A stretch of DNA of 64,000 nt from CAZKKF01 sp964553285 (GTDB lineage Bacteria > Patescibacteriota > Minisyncoccia > Phycocordibacterales > Zambryskibacteraceae). Below are positions 41,681 to 52,279 of the stretch, piece after piece. The DNA lies in contig CAZKKF010000001.1 in NCBI GenBank assembly GCA_964553285.1, forward strand, positions 44,586-108,585, read 5' to 3'. The position numbers were made by a program, and so were the translations under genes. A model generated the notes under the pieces. The model was not told the origin of the DNA, searched no databases, and saw only the letters and a program-made list of their open reading frames with translations. How positions within the stretch are numbered: the first letter of the stretch is position 1; each line of letters opens with the position of its first letter.

Positions 41681-43615
41681 TTATTCCACCAACAGAAAAT
41701 CAAGCTGTCGGCGTTCAACGTCTGCAGACAGGAGTTTTACTTTCACCTTGTCTCCAAGCGAGTACTTCTTTCCTGTGGTTTTGCCTACGACAGCATAGTT
41801 TTTTTCATCCAAGGCGAAAAAGTCTCCCTGTATGTTTTTGAGGCGCACCATGCCATCGGCCTTGCTTTCCTCTTCTTCCACATAAAGGCCCCATTCAGAT
41901 ACTCCGGAAATAATGCCGTTGAGTTCTTCTCCAACTCTGCCCGACAGGAATTCAACCTGCTTCATCTTGATAGAGCTTCTCTCCGCCTCGGATGCTCTTA
42001 CTTCTTTGTCCGAAGCCTCTTCGCACATGGCTTGGTACACGTTTACGTCCTCTTCTTTGATGGAGCCCGTATCAAGGAATTTGCCAAGCAGGCGGTGCAC
42101 CATGAGGTCAGGATATCTTCTGATAGGGGAAGTGAAGTGTGTGTAGTATGCAAAGGCCAGTCCGAAGTGCCCGATGTTCTTTGTGGAGTACACAGCCTTG
42201 CTCATTGACCTGATAGCGGCGGTTTTTACCAGGGATTCCGCCGTGCTTCCTTCCACGTCTTTCATGATGGCGTTCAGCTTGTCTGCGGTTATTTCGCCGT
42301 CTTCGTGCTCAAGGTTGTAGCCCAGAGCTTTCAGGAAGATTGAGAGATTCATTATTTTTTCGCGGTTTGGAACCTCGTGTATTCTGTATACGAATACGCC
42401 CTTGTTGCCGCCGTCTTTGATGCGCACGTTCATAAAAGTCGCCACTTCGCGGTTGGCAAGAAGCATGAAATCCTCAACCAGCTTGTGTGTGTCTTTGCGC
42501 TCTTTTTTGTATACCTTGATGGGCCTTCCTTTGTCGTCCAATTCAAACTTGATTTCCTCCGTCTCAAACTCTATGGCTCCATTTCTGAACTTCTCCTTTC
42601 TAAGCTCATAGGCGATTTGGTTTAGGGTATTTAATTCCTCAAACAAAAGCCCTTCTTTGCGGTCAAGTATTTCCTGGGCTTCCTCATAAGAGAATCTCTT
42701 GTCCGAATGAATCAATGTTTTGCCAAACCACCTGTCTTTTATTTCGCCTCCGGCGTTGATTGTAAAGACTGCAGCAAAGGCGTATTTGTCTTCGTTTGGG
42801 TTAAGCGAACAGAGGTCGTTTGAAAGTATCTCCGGAAGCATGGGGATGGTTCTGTCCACCAGGTATATGGAAGTGCCTCTCTTGCGGGCCTCTTTGTCCA
42901 GATTGTCTCCTTCGGTTACGAAGTGCGATACGTCCGCTATGTGTATGCCGATCTCCCATTCATCGGATCCCAGCTTCTTTATGGAAATAGCATCATCAAA
43001 ATCCTTGGCATCCACAGGGTCTATGGTGAAGGTGGTAACGTCGCGCATGTCGCGGCGATTTTTTGTTTTGTCTTCCTCCGTGTATCGCTTTTTCCAGTCC
43101 TGGGCCTCTTTCTCAACTTCCTTGGGGAAATCGGTATCAAAGCCCTGCTCAAGGACAATCGCCGCCATCTCCACGTTGTGTTCGCCGCTCTTGCCTATGA
43201 CTTTGACTACTTCTCCTTCGGGGCTTTTTAGCGGATCTTTCCAGCTAAGTATTTGCACCTGCACTTTATCGCCGTCTTTTCCGCCGGAAGATTTGGAAGG
43301 ATGGATGAATATATCCTTGTACATCCTCTTGTCATCGGCAACAAGAAAGAAGTAGCTCTCGGTTTTTGCCTGCCTCAAGGTGCCTACAAACTTCTCTTTT
43401 GCCCGTTTGACTATGCGCACCACCTGGGCCTGGCGCTTGCCCCAGGGGGATATGGTGCCCAAAGGGGCTATCTCCACGGTATCTCCGTGGAGGGCTGTGC
43501 CGGCGTTTAACGGCTCTATTTCGTAGTCTCCTTCCTCGTCTTCGGTTCTAAAGTAGCCTACGCCGCGGCCGGTCATGACTACGGGGCCTGTCAGGAGGTT
43601 GTCGTTTTCTTTCAT
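41681..43615 (-). CDS. rnr: Ribonuclease R (RNB-family 3'-5' exoribonuclease)
   Basis: 644 aa. OB/cold-shock domains come first (GRGVGYFR; IHPSKS). The RNB domain follows, with TIDPVDAKDFDDAISIKKL (about 190-210), the cluster of Asp residues that bind Mg, and HFTSPIRRYPDLMVHRLL. A C-terminal S1 domain covers about 560-640. It degrades structured RNA from the 3' end. On the minus strand a TATAGT box ends about 11 nt before the ATG. It is divergent from rpsP. Confidence 0.95.
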   Translation of the reverse strand: MKENDNLLTGPVVMTGRGVGYFRTEDEEGDYEIEPLNAGTALHGDTVEIAPLGTISPWGKRQAQVVRIVKRAKEKFVGTLRQAKTESYFFLVADDKRMYKDIFIHPSKSSGGKDGDKVQVQILSWKDPLKSPEGEVVKVIGKSGEHNVEMAAIVLEQGFDTDFPKEVEKEAQDWKKRYTEEDKTKNRRDMRDVTTFTIDPVDAKDFDDAISIKKLGSDEWEIGIHIADVSHFVTEGDNLDKEARKRGTSIYLVDRTIPMLPEILSNDLCSLNPNEDKYAFAAVFTINAGGEIKDRWFGKTLIHSDKRFSYEEAQEILDRKEGLLFEELNTLNQIAYELRKEKFRNGAIEFETEEIKFELDDKGRPIKVYKKERKDTHKLVEDFMLLANREVATFMNVRIKDGGNKGVFVYRIHEVPNREKIMNLSIFLKALGYNLEHEDGEITADKLNAIMKDVEGSTAESLVKTAAIRSMSKAVYSTKNIGHFGLAFAYYTHFTSPIRRYPDLMVHRLLGKFLDTGSIKEEDVNVYQAMCEEASDKEVRASEAERSSIKMKQVEFLSGRVGEELNGIISGVSEWGLYVEEEESKADGMVRLKNIQGDFFALDEKNYAVVGKTTGKKYSLGDKVKVKLLSADVERRQLDFLLVE

Positions 43616-43696
43616 TGATAGGGAACACTATACATCATGGCGGGGTTGCTTTCTACACCCCGCTTGTCCCTCATTGCTTGCCTTTGACTGTAAATG

Positions 43697-43705
43697 TGTT
43701 AGTAT
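43697..43705 (+). promoter_or_regulatory. Extended -10 of rpsP
   Basis: TGT plus TAGTAT (43700-43705) ends 7 nt before ATG 43713; TTGCCT (43678-43683) gives a possible -35 with a 16-nt spacer. Confidence 0.6.
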
Positions 43706-43712
43706 GCCCGCC

Positions 43713-44105
43713 ATGCTTATGATAAGACTTCAGAGGGTGGGCAGAAAACACGAGCCGGCTTTTAGGCTTGTTTTGACCGACCGCCGAAACTCCACCAAGA
43801 GCGGCAAATATCTGGCCATGCTTGGTTCCTATGACCCGCGCAAGAAAAATGAGCAGTTTGATGCAGATGCCATAAAAGACTGGATTTCCAAGGGTGCAAA
43901 GCTTTCCGTTACCGCCCACAACCTGCTTGTCGCCAACAAGATAATAGAAGGCAAGAAGATAAACGCTTTGCCCAAGAAGACCGTTGAAAAGAAAGAAGAG
44001 CCAGTTGCAGGGGAACCGGCCGCACCTCAAGCCGCCGCAGAAAGCGCTCCTGAAGACACAGTACCCCAGGCGGAAGCCGGTGCCGAGGAAACCCCTGCCG
44101 CCTAG
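43713..44105 (+). CDS. rpsP: Ribosomal protein bS16
   Basis: 130 aa. MLMIRLQRVGRKHEPAFRLV is the standard S16 N-terminus, which with the -10 box 7 nt upstream fixes the start. LAMLGSYDPR is conserved. A C-terminal Ala/Glu/Pro-rich extension (about 92-130) exceeds the usual 80-90 residue length and is probably disordered. It helps 30S assembly. It heads the classical rpsP-khpA-trmD order, though a terminator hairpin overlaps its stop codon. Confidence 0.95.
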   Translation: MLMIRLQRVGRKHEPAFRLVLTDRRNSTKSGKYLAMLGSYDPRKKNEQFDADAIKDWISKGAKLSVTAHNLLVANKIIEGKKINALPKKTVEKKEEPVAGEPAAPQAAAESAPEDTVPQAEAGAEETPAA

Positions 44106-44116
44106 GCAGGTTTTTT
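44094..44116 (+). terminator. Terminator overlapping the rpsP stop codon
   Basis: CCTGCC/GGCAGG (loop GCCTA) is followed by six T. The stop codon TAG lies inside the hairpin, so ribosomes finishing rpsP could affect folding. Confidence 0.8.
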
Positions 44117-44172
44117 CTTTGTGGTAAACTTAAAAGACGCAGTCGTATATTTTATTTCTTAGCGGCAAAACA

Positions 44173-44487
44173 ATGGTGGAAAAAGATCAGGAATTTCTGG
44201 AGTCTATCGTGAAGGCCTTGGTGGATCATCCGGAGGCGGTGAAGATAGCGAGGACTGTTGATGAGATGGGCGTCTTGATGACGCTTGACGTTCATCCGGA
44301 CGACATGGGCAAAATTATCGGCAGGGAAGGCCAGACAGCCAAGGCCATACGCATCCTTTTGAGGATTGTGGGCATGAAGAACAATGCCAGAGTAAACCTC
44401 AAGATCAACGAACCTCAGGGCGGCTTGCGCCGGCCGGTGGAGATGAAGGACGTAGACCAGGCCTTGGAAGATTTGAAGTTGGACTAG
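44173..44487 (+). CDS. khpA: KH-domain RNA-binding protein KhpA
   Basis: 104 aa with one KH domain: VHPDDMGKIIGREGQTAKAIR contains the GxxG loop (GREG) that grips RNA. It belongs to the YlqC/KhpA family, which often pairs with KhpB and affects sRNA and cell-division regulation. Its place between rpsP and trmD is the conserved one. No Shine-Dalgarno was seen before the ATG. An upstream terminator suggests it has its own promoter, but none is obvious. Confidence 0.92.
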   Translation: MVEKDQEFLESIVKALVDHPEAVKIARTVDEMGVLMTLDVHPDDMGKIIGREGQTAKAIRILLRIVGMKNNARVNLKINEPQGGLRRPVEMKDVDQALEDLKLD

Positions 44488-44515
44488 TCCCGCAGGGCGA
44501 CTTTCCAGGTAAATC

Positions 44516-45169
44516 ATGAATTTTCATTTTGTTACGCTTTTTCCTTCCGCCTTTAAGTCTTATTTGGGGGAATCAATAGTCTCCAGAGCCATCGCTGACG
44601 GCAAAATATCCGCCGCTTTTTATAATCCCAGGCACTTCACCAAAGATAAAAATCGCCGCATAGACAGAAAGCCTTACGGCGGCGGACCAGGTATGGTCAT
44701 AGAAGCCTTGCCTGTGGCAAAAGCCGTAGAAAAGGCCGTGAGCCGCAAGCAAAAAGTTAAAATTATTTTCTTCTCTCCTTCGGGCAAGCAGTTTACAAAC
44801 GAACACGCCTCGCGCCTTGCCAAAAGCTATAAAAACATAGTCTGTGTCTGCGGCAGGTATGAAGGCATTGATGCCAGGGTGAAAAAAATGTTCAAGATGG
44901 AAGAGTTTTCCGTTGGCCCCTATGTGCTTACGGGAGGGGAGCTGCCGGCGATGATCGTCATGGACGCGGTGGCCCGCAGAGTGCCCGGTGTCTTGGGTAA
45001 GCTTTCTTCTCTTGAGGAAAACCGCACGGCTTCTCCGGACGTATACACCAGGCCGGAGGTTATCGCATACAAAGGCAAGAAATATGCCGTGCCGAAGGTA
45101 TTGCTGTCAGGGCATCACCACAAGATAGACGAGTGGAGAGGGCAAAAAGCCTCAAAGAAGCACCCATAG
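44516..45169 (+). CDS. trmD: tRNA (guanine-37-N1)-methyltransferase
   Basis: 217 aa, a compact SPOUT enzyme (usual length about 240-250). The N-terminus FHFVTLFPSAFKSYL, the YGGGPGMV loop, CGRYEGIDARV and the trefoil-knot SAM site YVLTGGELPAMIVMDAVARRVPGVLG are all present. The C-terminal region VLLSGHHHKIDEWR is conserved and short. It makes m1G37 next to the anticodon of tRNAs reading CNN codons and prevents frameshifting. It is last in the rpsP-khpA-trmD cluster. Confidence 0.95.
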   Translation: MNFHFVTLFPSAFKSYLGESIVSRAIADGKISAAFYNPRHFTKDKNRRIDRKPYGGGPGMVIEALPVAKAVEKAVSRKQKVKIIFFSPSGKQFTNEHASRLAKSYKNIVCVCGRYEGIDARVKKMFKMEEFSVGPYVLTGGELPAMIVMDAVARRVPGVLGKLSSLEENRTASPDVYTRPEVIAYKGKKYAVPKVLLSGHHHKIDEWRGQKASKKHP

Positions 45170-45186
45170 CAGGCGGTATCTGGGGG

Positions 45187-45227
45187 TGTGGATAAGGTAT
45201 TGACGGCTTTTTTGGCCCGTGTATAAT
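45187..45227 (+). promoter_or_regulatory. DnaA box and promoter of the rpoB operon
   Basis: A DnaA-box match TGTGGATAA (45187-45195) is followed 4 nt later by TTGACG (45200-45205), a 16-nt spacer and TATAAT (45222-45227). The leader would be about 150 nt and contains a GGGAG/CTCCC hairpin. Weaker boxes TATAAT (45306-45311) and TATAAA (45368-45373) lie closer to the ATG. Confidence 0.7.
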
Positions 45228-45382
45228 GACCCTACTTCAGCCTGATTGAGTATCGGACGTTGCTGAGATAGAGGGAGGAGCGGCTCCCACCAGGTTTCTA
45301 GCAATTATAATCCAATAAATATTAGCCACCTTTCCGGAGAAAGACGGAATGGTGAGTTGTTTTTGTCTATAAATATCAAAAT

Positions 45383-48300
45383 ATGGCGGAAAAAATAGCG
45401 GCTCCAAGACCAAAGAAGTATTTCGGCAAATACAGGAAGCCGATGGTTGAGGTACCTAATCTGGTAGAAGTCCAGATTAAGTCCTTTGACTGGCTCATAA
45501 AAGAGGGAATAAAAGAAGTTTTTGAAGAGTTTAAGTCCATAAAAGATTTTACCGGCAAGAAGTTTGAGCTTCAGTTTTTGAAGTTTGAGCTTGAAGAGCC
45601 GAGGCATGACGAGTATTGGGCAAAGGACAAGAAAATGTCTTATGAGGCACCCCTCAAGGCAACCGTCAGGCTAAAGAATCTGGTGCAGGGTACTACCAAG
45701 GAACAGGAGGTCTTTATGGCCGATTTTCCGCTTATGACTCCTCACGGTACTTTCATCGTGTCAGGTATTGAGAGAGTTGTGGTGCCCCAGCTTGCCCGTT
45801 CTTACGGAGTATTTTTTACCGCCGAGGATTTTCGCGGCAAGAGGCTTTTTGGTGCCAAAATTATACCCGTTCGCGGAGCCTGGATAGAATTTGAAACAGA
45901 CGTGGACGGCGCCGTTCATGTTCGTATAGACAAAAAGAGAAAGTTTCCCGTTACCACTCTTTTGAGAGCTTTCGGAGCTTCCACCGATGCCGACTTGAGA
46001 AACCTCTTCAGCAATAGCAAGGTTGCTCATGAAGCTTTGGAGAAGACCATCGCCAAAGATCACTCAAAGAACCAGGACGAAGCGTATGTTGAGATACACA
46101 AGAGGCTAAGGGACGGCGATCTGGCTACCGTGGAGAACGCAAGAGACTTCTTCCGTTCCATCTTTGACGTGGAAAGATACGACCTTTCCAAAGTAGGACG
46201 CTACAGGTTCAATAATCGCTTCCACAAAAAGACCGCAGGCGACGAGTCCGACAGCAGAGTTCTCTCTCTAGATGATCTTGAGACCATAATTTCCCACATT
46301 GCTCACCTGGGCAATACTCCGGGTTCCAAAGCGGACGACATAGACCACCTTGGTTCAAGGCGCGTCAGGGCTGTGGGCGAGCTTTTCCAGCAAAAGATTC
46401 GCGTTGGAATGTCCCAGATAAAGCGCAACATACAAAACAGGATGTCTGTGGTGGATTCCGATGTTACTTTGCCGGTGCAGTTCATTTCTCCGAAGCCCTT
46501 GCAGGCCCGCATCAAGGAGTTCTTCACCACCAACCAGCTTGCGCAGTTCATGCAGCAGGAAAACACTCTCACCGAGCTTGAGCATTTGCGCAGACTCTCC
46601 GCCCTCGGCCCGGGAGGTCTTACCCGTACCAGAGCCGGTCTTGATGTGAGAGACGTGCATCCTTCTCACTACGGCAGACTTTGCCCCATACAGACTCCGG
46701 AAGGCGCAAACATCGGCCTCATTCTCCAGTTGTCTGCATACGCGCGCATCAACGACTTTGGAATGATAGAGACTCCGTATGTACGCGTGAACCAGGGCAA
46801 GATTTCAGGCGAGATAGATTATCTCAACGCTCAGGAGGAAGAGGAGAAAGTTATCGCTCACGCCGCCACTCCCGTTGATGAAGACGGCAAAATCCTCTCG
46901 GATCATGTGGACGCCCGCCGCAACGGCAAGCCCACATCGGTTTCCAAGAAAGAAGTGGATTATATGGATGTTGCCACCAACCAGGCTTTCTCCATAGCCA
47001 CTTCCATGATTCCGTTTTTGAACCACGATGATGCCAGCCGCGCACTGATGGGATCAAACATGCAGAAGCAGGCTACGCCGTGTCTTGTGCCTGAAGCGCC
47101 TTTGGTTGCTACCGGTGTTGAAGAGCAGGCTGCCAGGGATACGGGCCGCGTTGTTATCGCCGAAGAGGCGGGCACCGTCACAAAACTTGATGGAAAGCAT
47201 GTAGTGGTAAAGAGTGAAAAAGGCAAGGACAAGGAATACAAACTTGTTTCTTTCTCAAGAACCAACGGCTTTACCGTTTTCCACCAGAGACCAATCGTCA
47301 ATGTGGGCGACAAAGTGAAAAAGGGAGATGTGTTGGCAGACACTTCAACTTCCGACAACGGCCAGATGGCCCTTGGTCAAAATATCAGAGTGGCTTTCAT
47401 GGTGTGGTCAGGATGGAACTACGAAGACGCCATTATTGTCTCGGAAAGACTCGTAAGAAACGACAAGTTCGCTTCCATCAACCTTGAAGAGTTCGTGGTA
47501 AGCGTGCGCGATACAAAGCTTGGCCCTGAAGAAACCACTTGTGACATACCCAACGTCGGAGAATCACGCCTGAAAAACCTGGCCGAAGACGGTATTGTGC
47601 GAGTTGGTGCCGAGGTAAGGCCTGGAGATATTCTGGTGGGTAAGGTAACTCCCAAGGGAGAAAGCCAGCTTACGCCTGAAGAGCGTCTTCTAAGATCTCT
47701 CTTTGGAGAAAAAGCCAGAGATATTAAAGATACTTCCAAGAGAATGGAAGGCGGCAAGAGAGGCCGCGTGGTATCCGTGCAGGTTTTCTCCCGCGAAAAT
47801 GGCGACAAGCTTGAGTCGGGAATCCTGAAGAGGATACACATAGAGGTTGCGCAAATTCGTCCCATATCAGTGGGCGACAAACTTGCAGGCCGCCACGGCA
47901 ACAAGGGCGTTATCTCAAGGATTTTGCCCATAGAAGACATGCCTTACAGCGCAGACGGAGAGCCTATAGACATAATCCTTACTCCGCTTGGCGTGCCGTC
48001 CAGAATGAACCTTGGCCAGATACTTGAAATGCACCTTGGTCTTGCGGCAAATACTCTAAACTACCAGGCCATCGTGCCTCCTTTTGCCGGCGCTACGGAC
48101 AAGGAAATCAAGCAGGAGCTGGTAGAAGCCGGTTTCCCTGCAACAGGAAAAGTAACTTTGTTTGACGGCAGAACGGGAGAGCCTTTCAACCAGGGTATTG
48201 CAATCGGCTACATGTATATTCTGAAACTCCATCACATGGTGGAAGACAAGATACACATGCGCTCCATCGGTCCGTACTCTCTCATTACCCAGCAGCCTTT

Positions 48301-48583
48301 GGGAGGTAAAGCTCAGAACGGAGGCCAGCGCTTCGGAGAAATGGAAGTGTGGGCACTGCTTGGCCACGGCGCCGCATATACTCTGCGGGAAATGCTTACG
48401 GTGAAGTCGGACGACATTACTGGAAGGTCTGCGGCCTTTGACTCAATAGTGAAAGGCGAGAAGGTCAGGGATCCGAATGTTCCGGCATCTTTCAACGTGC
48501 TCCTCAACAACCTGCGCGGATTGGGTCTTGATGTTGTGAAGGGCCAGTCAGATTTATCAGGGGAAGAACAGCAGCAGTATTAA
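45383..48583 (+). CDS. rpoB: RNA polymerase beta subunit
   Basis: 1066 aa, compact against about 1180-1340 in other bacteria because large lineage inserts are missing. Conserved blocks include PLMTPHGTFIVSG, the rifampicin/active-site region ALGPGGLTRTRAG, HPSHYGRLCPIQTPEGANIGLI, GQNIRVAFMVWSGWNYEDAI, KLAGRHGNKGVISRILPIEDMP and the C-terminal GGQRFGEMEVWAL. It leads a cluster with rpoC (18-nt gap), dnaG (12 nt) and rpoD (10 nt). Its long leader carries a DnaA box and up to three possible promoters. Confidence 0.98.
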   Translation: MAEKIAAPRPKKYFGKYRKPMVEVPNLVEVQIKSFDWLIKEGIKEVFEEFKSIKDFTGKKFELQFLKFELEEPRHDEYWAKDKKMSYEAPLKATVRLKNLVQGTTKEQEVFMADFPLMTPHGTFIVSGIERVVVPQLARSYGVFFTAEDFRGKRLFGAKIIPVRGAWIEFETDVDGAVHVRIDKKRKFPVTTLLRAFGASTDADLRNLFSNSKVAHEALEKTIAKDHSKNQDEAYVEIHKRLRDGDLATVENARDFFRSIFDVERYDLSKVGRYRFNNRFHKKTAGDESDSRVLSLDDLETIISHIAHLGNTPGSKADDIDHLGSRRVRAVGELFQQKIRVGMSQIKRNIQNRMSVVDSDVTLPVQFISPKPLQARIKEFFTTNQLAQFMQQENTLTELEHLRRLSALGPGGLTRTRAGLDVRDVHPSHYGRLCPIQTPEGANIGLILQLSAYARINDFGMIETPYVRVNQGKISGEIDYLNAQEEEEKVIAHAATPVDEDGKILSDHVDARRNGKPTSVSKKEVDYMDVATNQAFSIATSMIPFLNHDDASRALMGSNMQKQATPCLVPEAPLVATGVEEQAARDTGRVVIAEEAGTVTKLDGKHVVVKSEKGKDKEYKLVSFSRTNGFTVFHQRPIVNVGDKVKKGDVLADTSTSDNGQMALGQNIRVAFMVWSGWNYEDAIIVSERLVRNDKFASINLEEFVVSVRDTKLGPEETTCDIPNVGESRLKNLAEDGIVRVGAEVRPGDILVGKVTPKGESQLTPEERLLRSLFGEKARDIKDTSKRMEGGKRGRVVSVQVFSRENGDKLESGILKRIHIEVAQIRPISVGDKLAGRHGNKGVISRILPIEDMPYSADGEPIDIILTPLGVPSRMNLGQILEMHLGLAANTLNYQAIVPPFAGATDKEIKQELVEAGFPATGKVTLFDGRTGEPFNQGIAIGYMYILKLHHMVEDKIHMRSIGPYSLITQQPLGGKAQNGGQRFGEMEVWALLGHGAAYTLREMLTVKSDDITGRSAAFDSIVKGEKVRDPNVPASFNVLLNNLRGLGLDVVKGQSDLSGEEQQQY

Positions 48584-48601
48584 TTTTTCACGGAAACCAA
48601 C

Positions 48602-51600
48602 ATGAAATACCAAAGAGAATCAACGCTTTCCGATTTTGACGTTCTGACCCTGAAACTGGCTTCTCCCGATCGCATCAAAGAGTGGTCGTATGGCGAGGTT
48701 ACAAAACCCGAAACCATCAACTACCGCACCCAGCGCAGCGAGCGCAACGGCTTGTTTGATGAAAAGATCTTCGGTCCGGACAAAGACTGGGAGTGTTATT
48801 GCGGCAAATACCGAGGTATTCGCTACAAGGGCATAGTGTGTGAGAAGTGCGGAGTGGAGCTGACCAGAAGCATCGTCAGAAGAGAGAGAATGGGACACAT
48901 CGAGCTTGCCGCTCCCGTCTGTCATATCTGGTTCCTAAAATCCATGCCTTCCCGCCTGGCTCTCATCATGGGTATTCCCATGGCAGACCTTGAGAAAGTG
49001 ATTTACTTCGCCGGATACATCATCACCAAGATAAACGACGAAGAGAAAACCCGCATACTCAAAGACCTGGACTCCGAGTTCAAGGCAAAGGTAAAGGCCC
49101 TGGCTGATGAAAAGTCCAAGACCGCTTTGAAAGAGCTTTATGTCAAGACCAGAAACGACATCGAGTCTTTGACTCCCGGGCGAGTGCTTGATGAAGTGGA
49201 ATACCACGGCTTTGCCATGAAGTATGCAACTTTGTTTGAGGCCTCTATCGGTTCGGAGCCGATATTTGAGCTTCTAAAATCTCTTGATCTGGAGCTTATG
49301 GCCAAAGAGCTCGAAGCTTCTCTTGAGAAAGCCGGATCTGCAGAGAGTATAAAGATAGGCAAGCGCTTGTCGCTCATTCGCCAGATGGCTCTTGCCGGTG
49401 TAAGACCGGAGTGGATGTTCCTTACCCGCATACCGGTCATGCCTCCGGGCTTGAGGCCCATGGTGCCGCTTGATGGCGGAAGGTATGCAACCTCCGACGT
49501 TAACGACCTGTATCGCCGCGTCATAAACCGCAACAACCGCCTGAGAAAACTCAAGGAGATATTTGCTCCGGATGTAATCCTGCGCAACGAAAAAAGAATT
49601 CTGCAGGAGGCGATAGACGCCCTGATAGACAACTCCATCCGCCACAGCTCTTCTTCCGGCGCGGTAAATCAATCCCAGAGAAGACCGCTCAAGTCTCTGG
49701 CAGACAACCTAAAAGGCAAGAGGGGACTCTTCCGTCAGAACCTTCTCGGTAAGCGTGTGGACTACTCAGGCCGCTCGGTGATTGTGGTTGGTCCAGAGCT
49801 AAACCTGGACCAGTGCGGTTTGCCCAAGCACATGGCTCTTGAGCTATTCAAGCCGTTTGTCATTTCCCAGCTTATCCGCAAAGAGCTTGCTTACAACATT
49901 CGCGGTGCGGGGCGTCTTATAGAAGAGGGAATACCCGAAGTGTGGGCCATTCTTGAAGACGTTATCAAAAACAAAAGAGTGCTTCTAAACCGCGCGCCCA
50001 CTCTCCACCGCTTGTCGGTACAGGCTTTCAGGCCGGTGCTCATCGAAGGCAATGCTATCCAGGTGCACCCTCTTGTCTGTACGGCTTTCAACGCAGACTT
50101 TGACGGCGACCAGATGGCCGTGCACGTGCCTCTATCGGACGAAGCTCAGGCCGAAGCGGAAGAGATCATGGCTTCAGAGAAAAACATTCTCAAGCCAGGC
50201 TCCGGCGATCCCACCGTTACGACAAAACTCCTGGATATTATTCTGGGCGTGTACTGGATGACCAAGGTTATTCCGGGCGAGAAGGGAGAAGGAAAATATT
50301 TCTCAAACCCAAACAGCGCCATTACGGCCTACGAGTTTGGAGATGTGGGCTTCCGTTCTCTCATCAAGGTAGCCGGTACGGACTCAACAAAGTACAAAGA
50401 GTTTGATGGAGTAATCTTTGAGACCACTATCGGCAGGCTCTTCTTCAACAGCGTCTTGCCGAGCGACTATCCGTTCATCAACGATGAAATAGATCGCAAG
50501 GAGATGACCGTCATCTTCGATTCTCTTATGGAAAGATACGGCATAGAAAGTCTGCCCGGAATCTTGGACAAGATAAAGAACTTCGCATTCCGCTTTGCCA
50601 CTTCTTCAGGCATCACCTGGGGAATTGACGATGTTACCATACCAGACGGCAAGGGGGAGATAGTTGCTTTGGCCCGAAAGAAAGCGGACGGAGTGATGGG
50701 CGACTTCAACATGGGTCTTATATCCGAATCGGAACGTCTGCAAAAACACGCCGAGATATGGCAGGGGGCCAAGAGCGGAGTGGAAAAACTTCTGCCCGAT
50801 ACCTTCTCCAACACAGATCCCGTTTACGACATGATCCAGTCCGGTGCCAGAGGATCCATCGGCAACATCACCCAGATGGCCGGTATGAAGGGTCTTATCA
50901 CCAACACCCAGGGCGAAACTATCGAGTTCCCGATCGTATCGTGCATGAAAGAAGGTCTTACTCCCATTGAGTACTTCATCACCACGCACGGATCAAGAAA
51001 AGGTCTTGCCGACACGGCGCTAAACACCGCCAAGGCCGGATACCTCACCAGAAAACTCTTTGACGTGGCTCAGGACGTGGTTATTTCGGAAAATGATTGC
51101 GGTGCCAAGCACGGTATCAGCATTTCAACCGAGAGCGCTTCAGGCATAGGAGTTTCCCTGTCCAAGTCGGTAAAGGGCAGATTCCTCTCGGAAGACGTGT
51201 CTTCTCCGGACGGCAAAGTTATGTTCAAGAAAGGCCACTACGTCAGCAAGCATGACGCTATTGAGATGGAGAAAGCCGGCATCAAGACCGTGTCTGTCAG
51301 ATCTCCTATGACATGCGTGGCGGTGCGCGGCATCTGCCGCACCTGCTACGGAGCAGACCTGGGCAAGAACGAACTCATTGATATAGGCGAGGCAGTCGGC
51401 ACCATTGCGGCGCAGGCCATCGGCGAGCCGGGTACACAGCTTACCATGCGTACTTTCCACGCCGGAGGTGTTGCCTCCGTGGGAGGGGACATCACCCAGG
51501 GTCTTCCCAGAGTGGAAGAGCTATTCGAGAACCGCACGCCCAAGAACCCGGCTGTGGTTTCTCATGTCGGCGGCGTAGTGTCCGAGATAAAGAAAGAAGA

Positions 51601-52267
51601 AAACGAGAGAGTGATAGTGCTTCTTCCGGAAGAAAAATCCCGCACCAAGGACAAAGTTGAGTATCTCGTGCCTGCTCACAGGGTCATCATGGTCAAGGTG
51701 GGTGATTCAATAGAAAAGGGAGACATACTCACGGACGGCTCCGTTGACCCGGATGAAATATTCAAGTACGGAGGCAAGGAGAAAACCCAGGAGTACCTCA
51801 TACGCGAGATAAGCAAGGTGTACGAGCTTCAGGGAGAGTCTGTGTCAAGAAAGCACATGGAAGTGATGCTCAAGCAGATGTTCTCCAGAAGGAAAATCAA
51901 AGACTCCGGAAGCACGGACTTCTCCAAGGGTGATGTGGTTGAGCTGGAAGAGTTCACAACTGAAAACGAGCGCTTCAAGGCAGCAGGCGGCGAAGAAGCC
52001 AAGGCAGAAGAACTTCTGCTCGGTATTACGGAGGTGGCTTTGTCCCGAAAGAGCTTCCTGTCCGCCGCTTCGTTCCAGCACACAACCCGCGTACTCATAG
52101 CAAACGCATTGCGTGCAAAACAAGACCACATTCTCGGTCTTAAGGAAAACGTAATCATAGGAAGGCTCATCCCGGCAGGTACCGGTTTCCCAGGAAGCAG
52201 AAAGCAGTTGATGATAGAAAATCTGGAAGCAGGACACAAACAGGAGGCCGCTGTGGATGAGGAGTAG
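48602..52267 (+). CDS. rpoC: RNA polymerase beta' subunit
   Basis: 1221 aa. The N-terminal zinc site is C-Y-C plus CEKC (about 61-81). The catalytic [14 protein letters not shown] supplies three Mg-binding Asp residues. A second zinc site uses Cys residues including CRTCYG. The bridge/trigger region contains [14 protein letters not shown] and [15 protein letters not shown]. It completes the core enzyme with rpoB. The start follows a short spacer without Shine-Dalgarno. Confidence 0.98.
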   Translation: MKYQRESTLSDFDVLTLKLASPDRIKEWSYGEVTKPETINYRTQRSERNGLFDEKIFGPDKDWECYCGKYRGIRYKGIVCEKCGVELTRSIVRRERMGHIELAAPVCHIWFLKSMPSRLALIMGIPMADLEKVIYFAGYIITKINDEEKTRILKDLDSEFKAKVKALADEKSKTALKELYVKTRNDIESLTPGRVLDEVEYHGFAMKYATLFEASIGSEPIFELLKSLDLELMAKELEASLEKAGSAESIKIGKRLSLIRQMALAGVRPEWMFLTRIPVMPPGLRPMVPLDGGRYATSDVNDLYRRVINRNNRLRKLKEIFAPDVILRNEKRILQEAIDALIDNSIRHSSSSGAVNQSQRRPLKSLADNLKGKRGLFRQNLLGKRVDYSGRSVIVVGPELNLDQCGLPKHMALELFKPFVISQLIRKELAYNIRGAGRLIEEGIPEVWAILEDVIKNKRVLLNRAPTLHRLSVQAFRPVLIEGNAIQVHPLVCTAFNADFDGDQMAVHVPLSDEAQAEAEEIMASEKNILKPGSGDPTVTTKLLDIILGVYWMTKVIPGEKGEGKYFSNPNSAITAYEFGDVGFRSLIKVAGTDSTKYKEFDGVIFETTIGRLFFNSVLPSDYPFINDEIDRKEMTVIFDSLMERYGIESLPGILDKIKNFAFRFATSSGITWGIDDVTIPDGKGEIVALARKKADGVMGDFNMGLISESERLQKHAEIWQGAKSGVEKLLPDTFSNTDPVYDMIQSGARGSIGNITQMAGMKGLITNTQGETIEFPIVSCMKEGLTPIEYFITTHGSRKGLADTALNTAKAGYLTRKLFDVAQDVVISENDCGAKHGISISTESASGIGVSLSKSVKGRFLSEDVSSPDGKVMFKKGHYVSKHDAIEMEKAGIKTVSVRSPMTCVAVRGICRTCYGADLGKNELIDIGEAVGTIAAQAIGEPGTQLTMRTFHAGGVASVGGDITQGLPRVEELFENRTPKNPAVVSHVGGVVSEIKKEENERVIVLLPEEKSRTKDKVEYLVPAHRVIMVKVGDSIEKGDILTDGSVDPDEIFKYGGKEKTQEYLIREISKVYELQGESVSRKHMEVMLKQMFSRRKIKDSGSTDFSKGDVVELEEFTTENERFKAAGGEEAKAEELLLGITEVALSRKSFLSAASFQHTTRVLIANALRAKQDHILGLKENVIIGRLIPAGTGFPGSRKQLMIENLEAGHKQEAAVDEE

Positions 52268-52279
52268 AAACTCCCAACC

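Noticed and set aside
44094..44170. khpA and trmD as a simple continuation of the rpsP transcript
   Set aside because: A hairpin with six T overlaps the rpsP stop codon, so partial or full termination is likely there even though gene order is the classical one.
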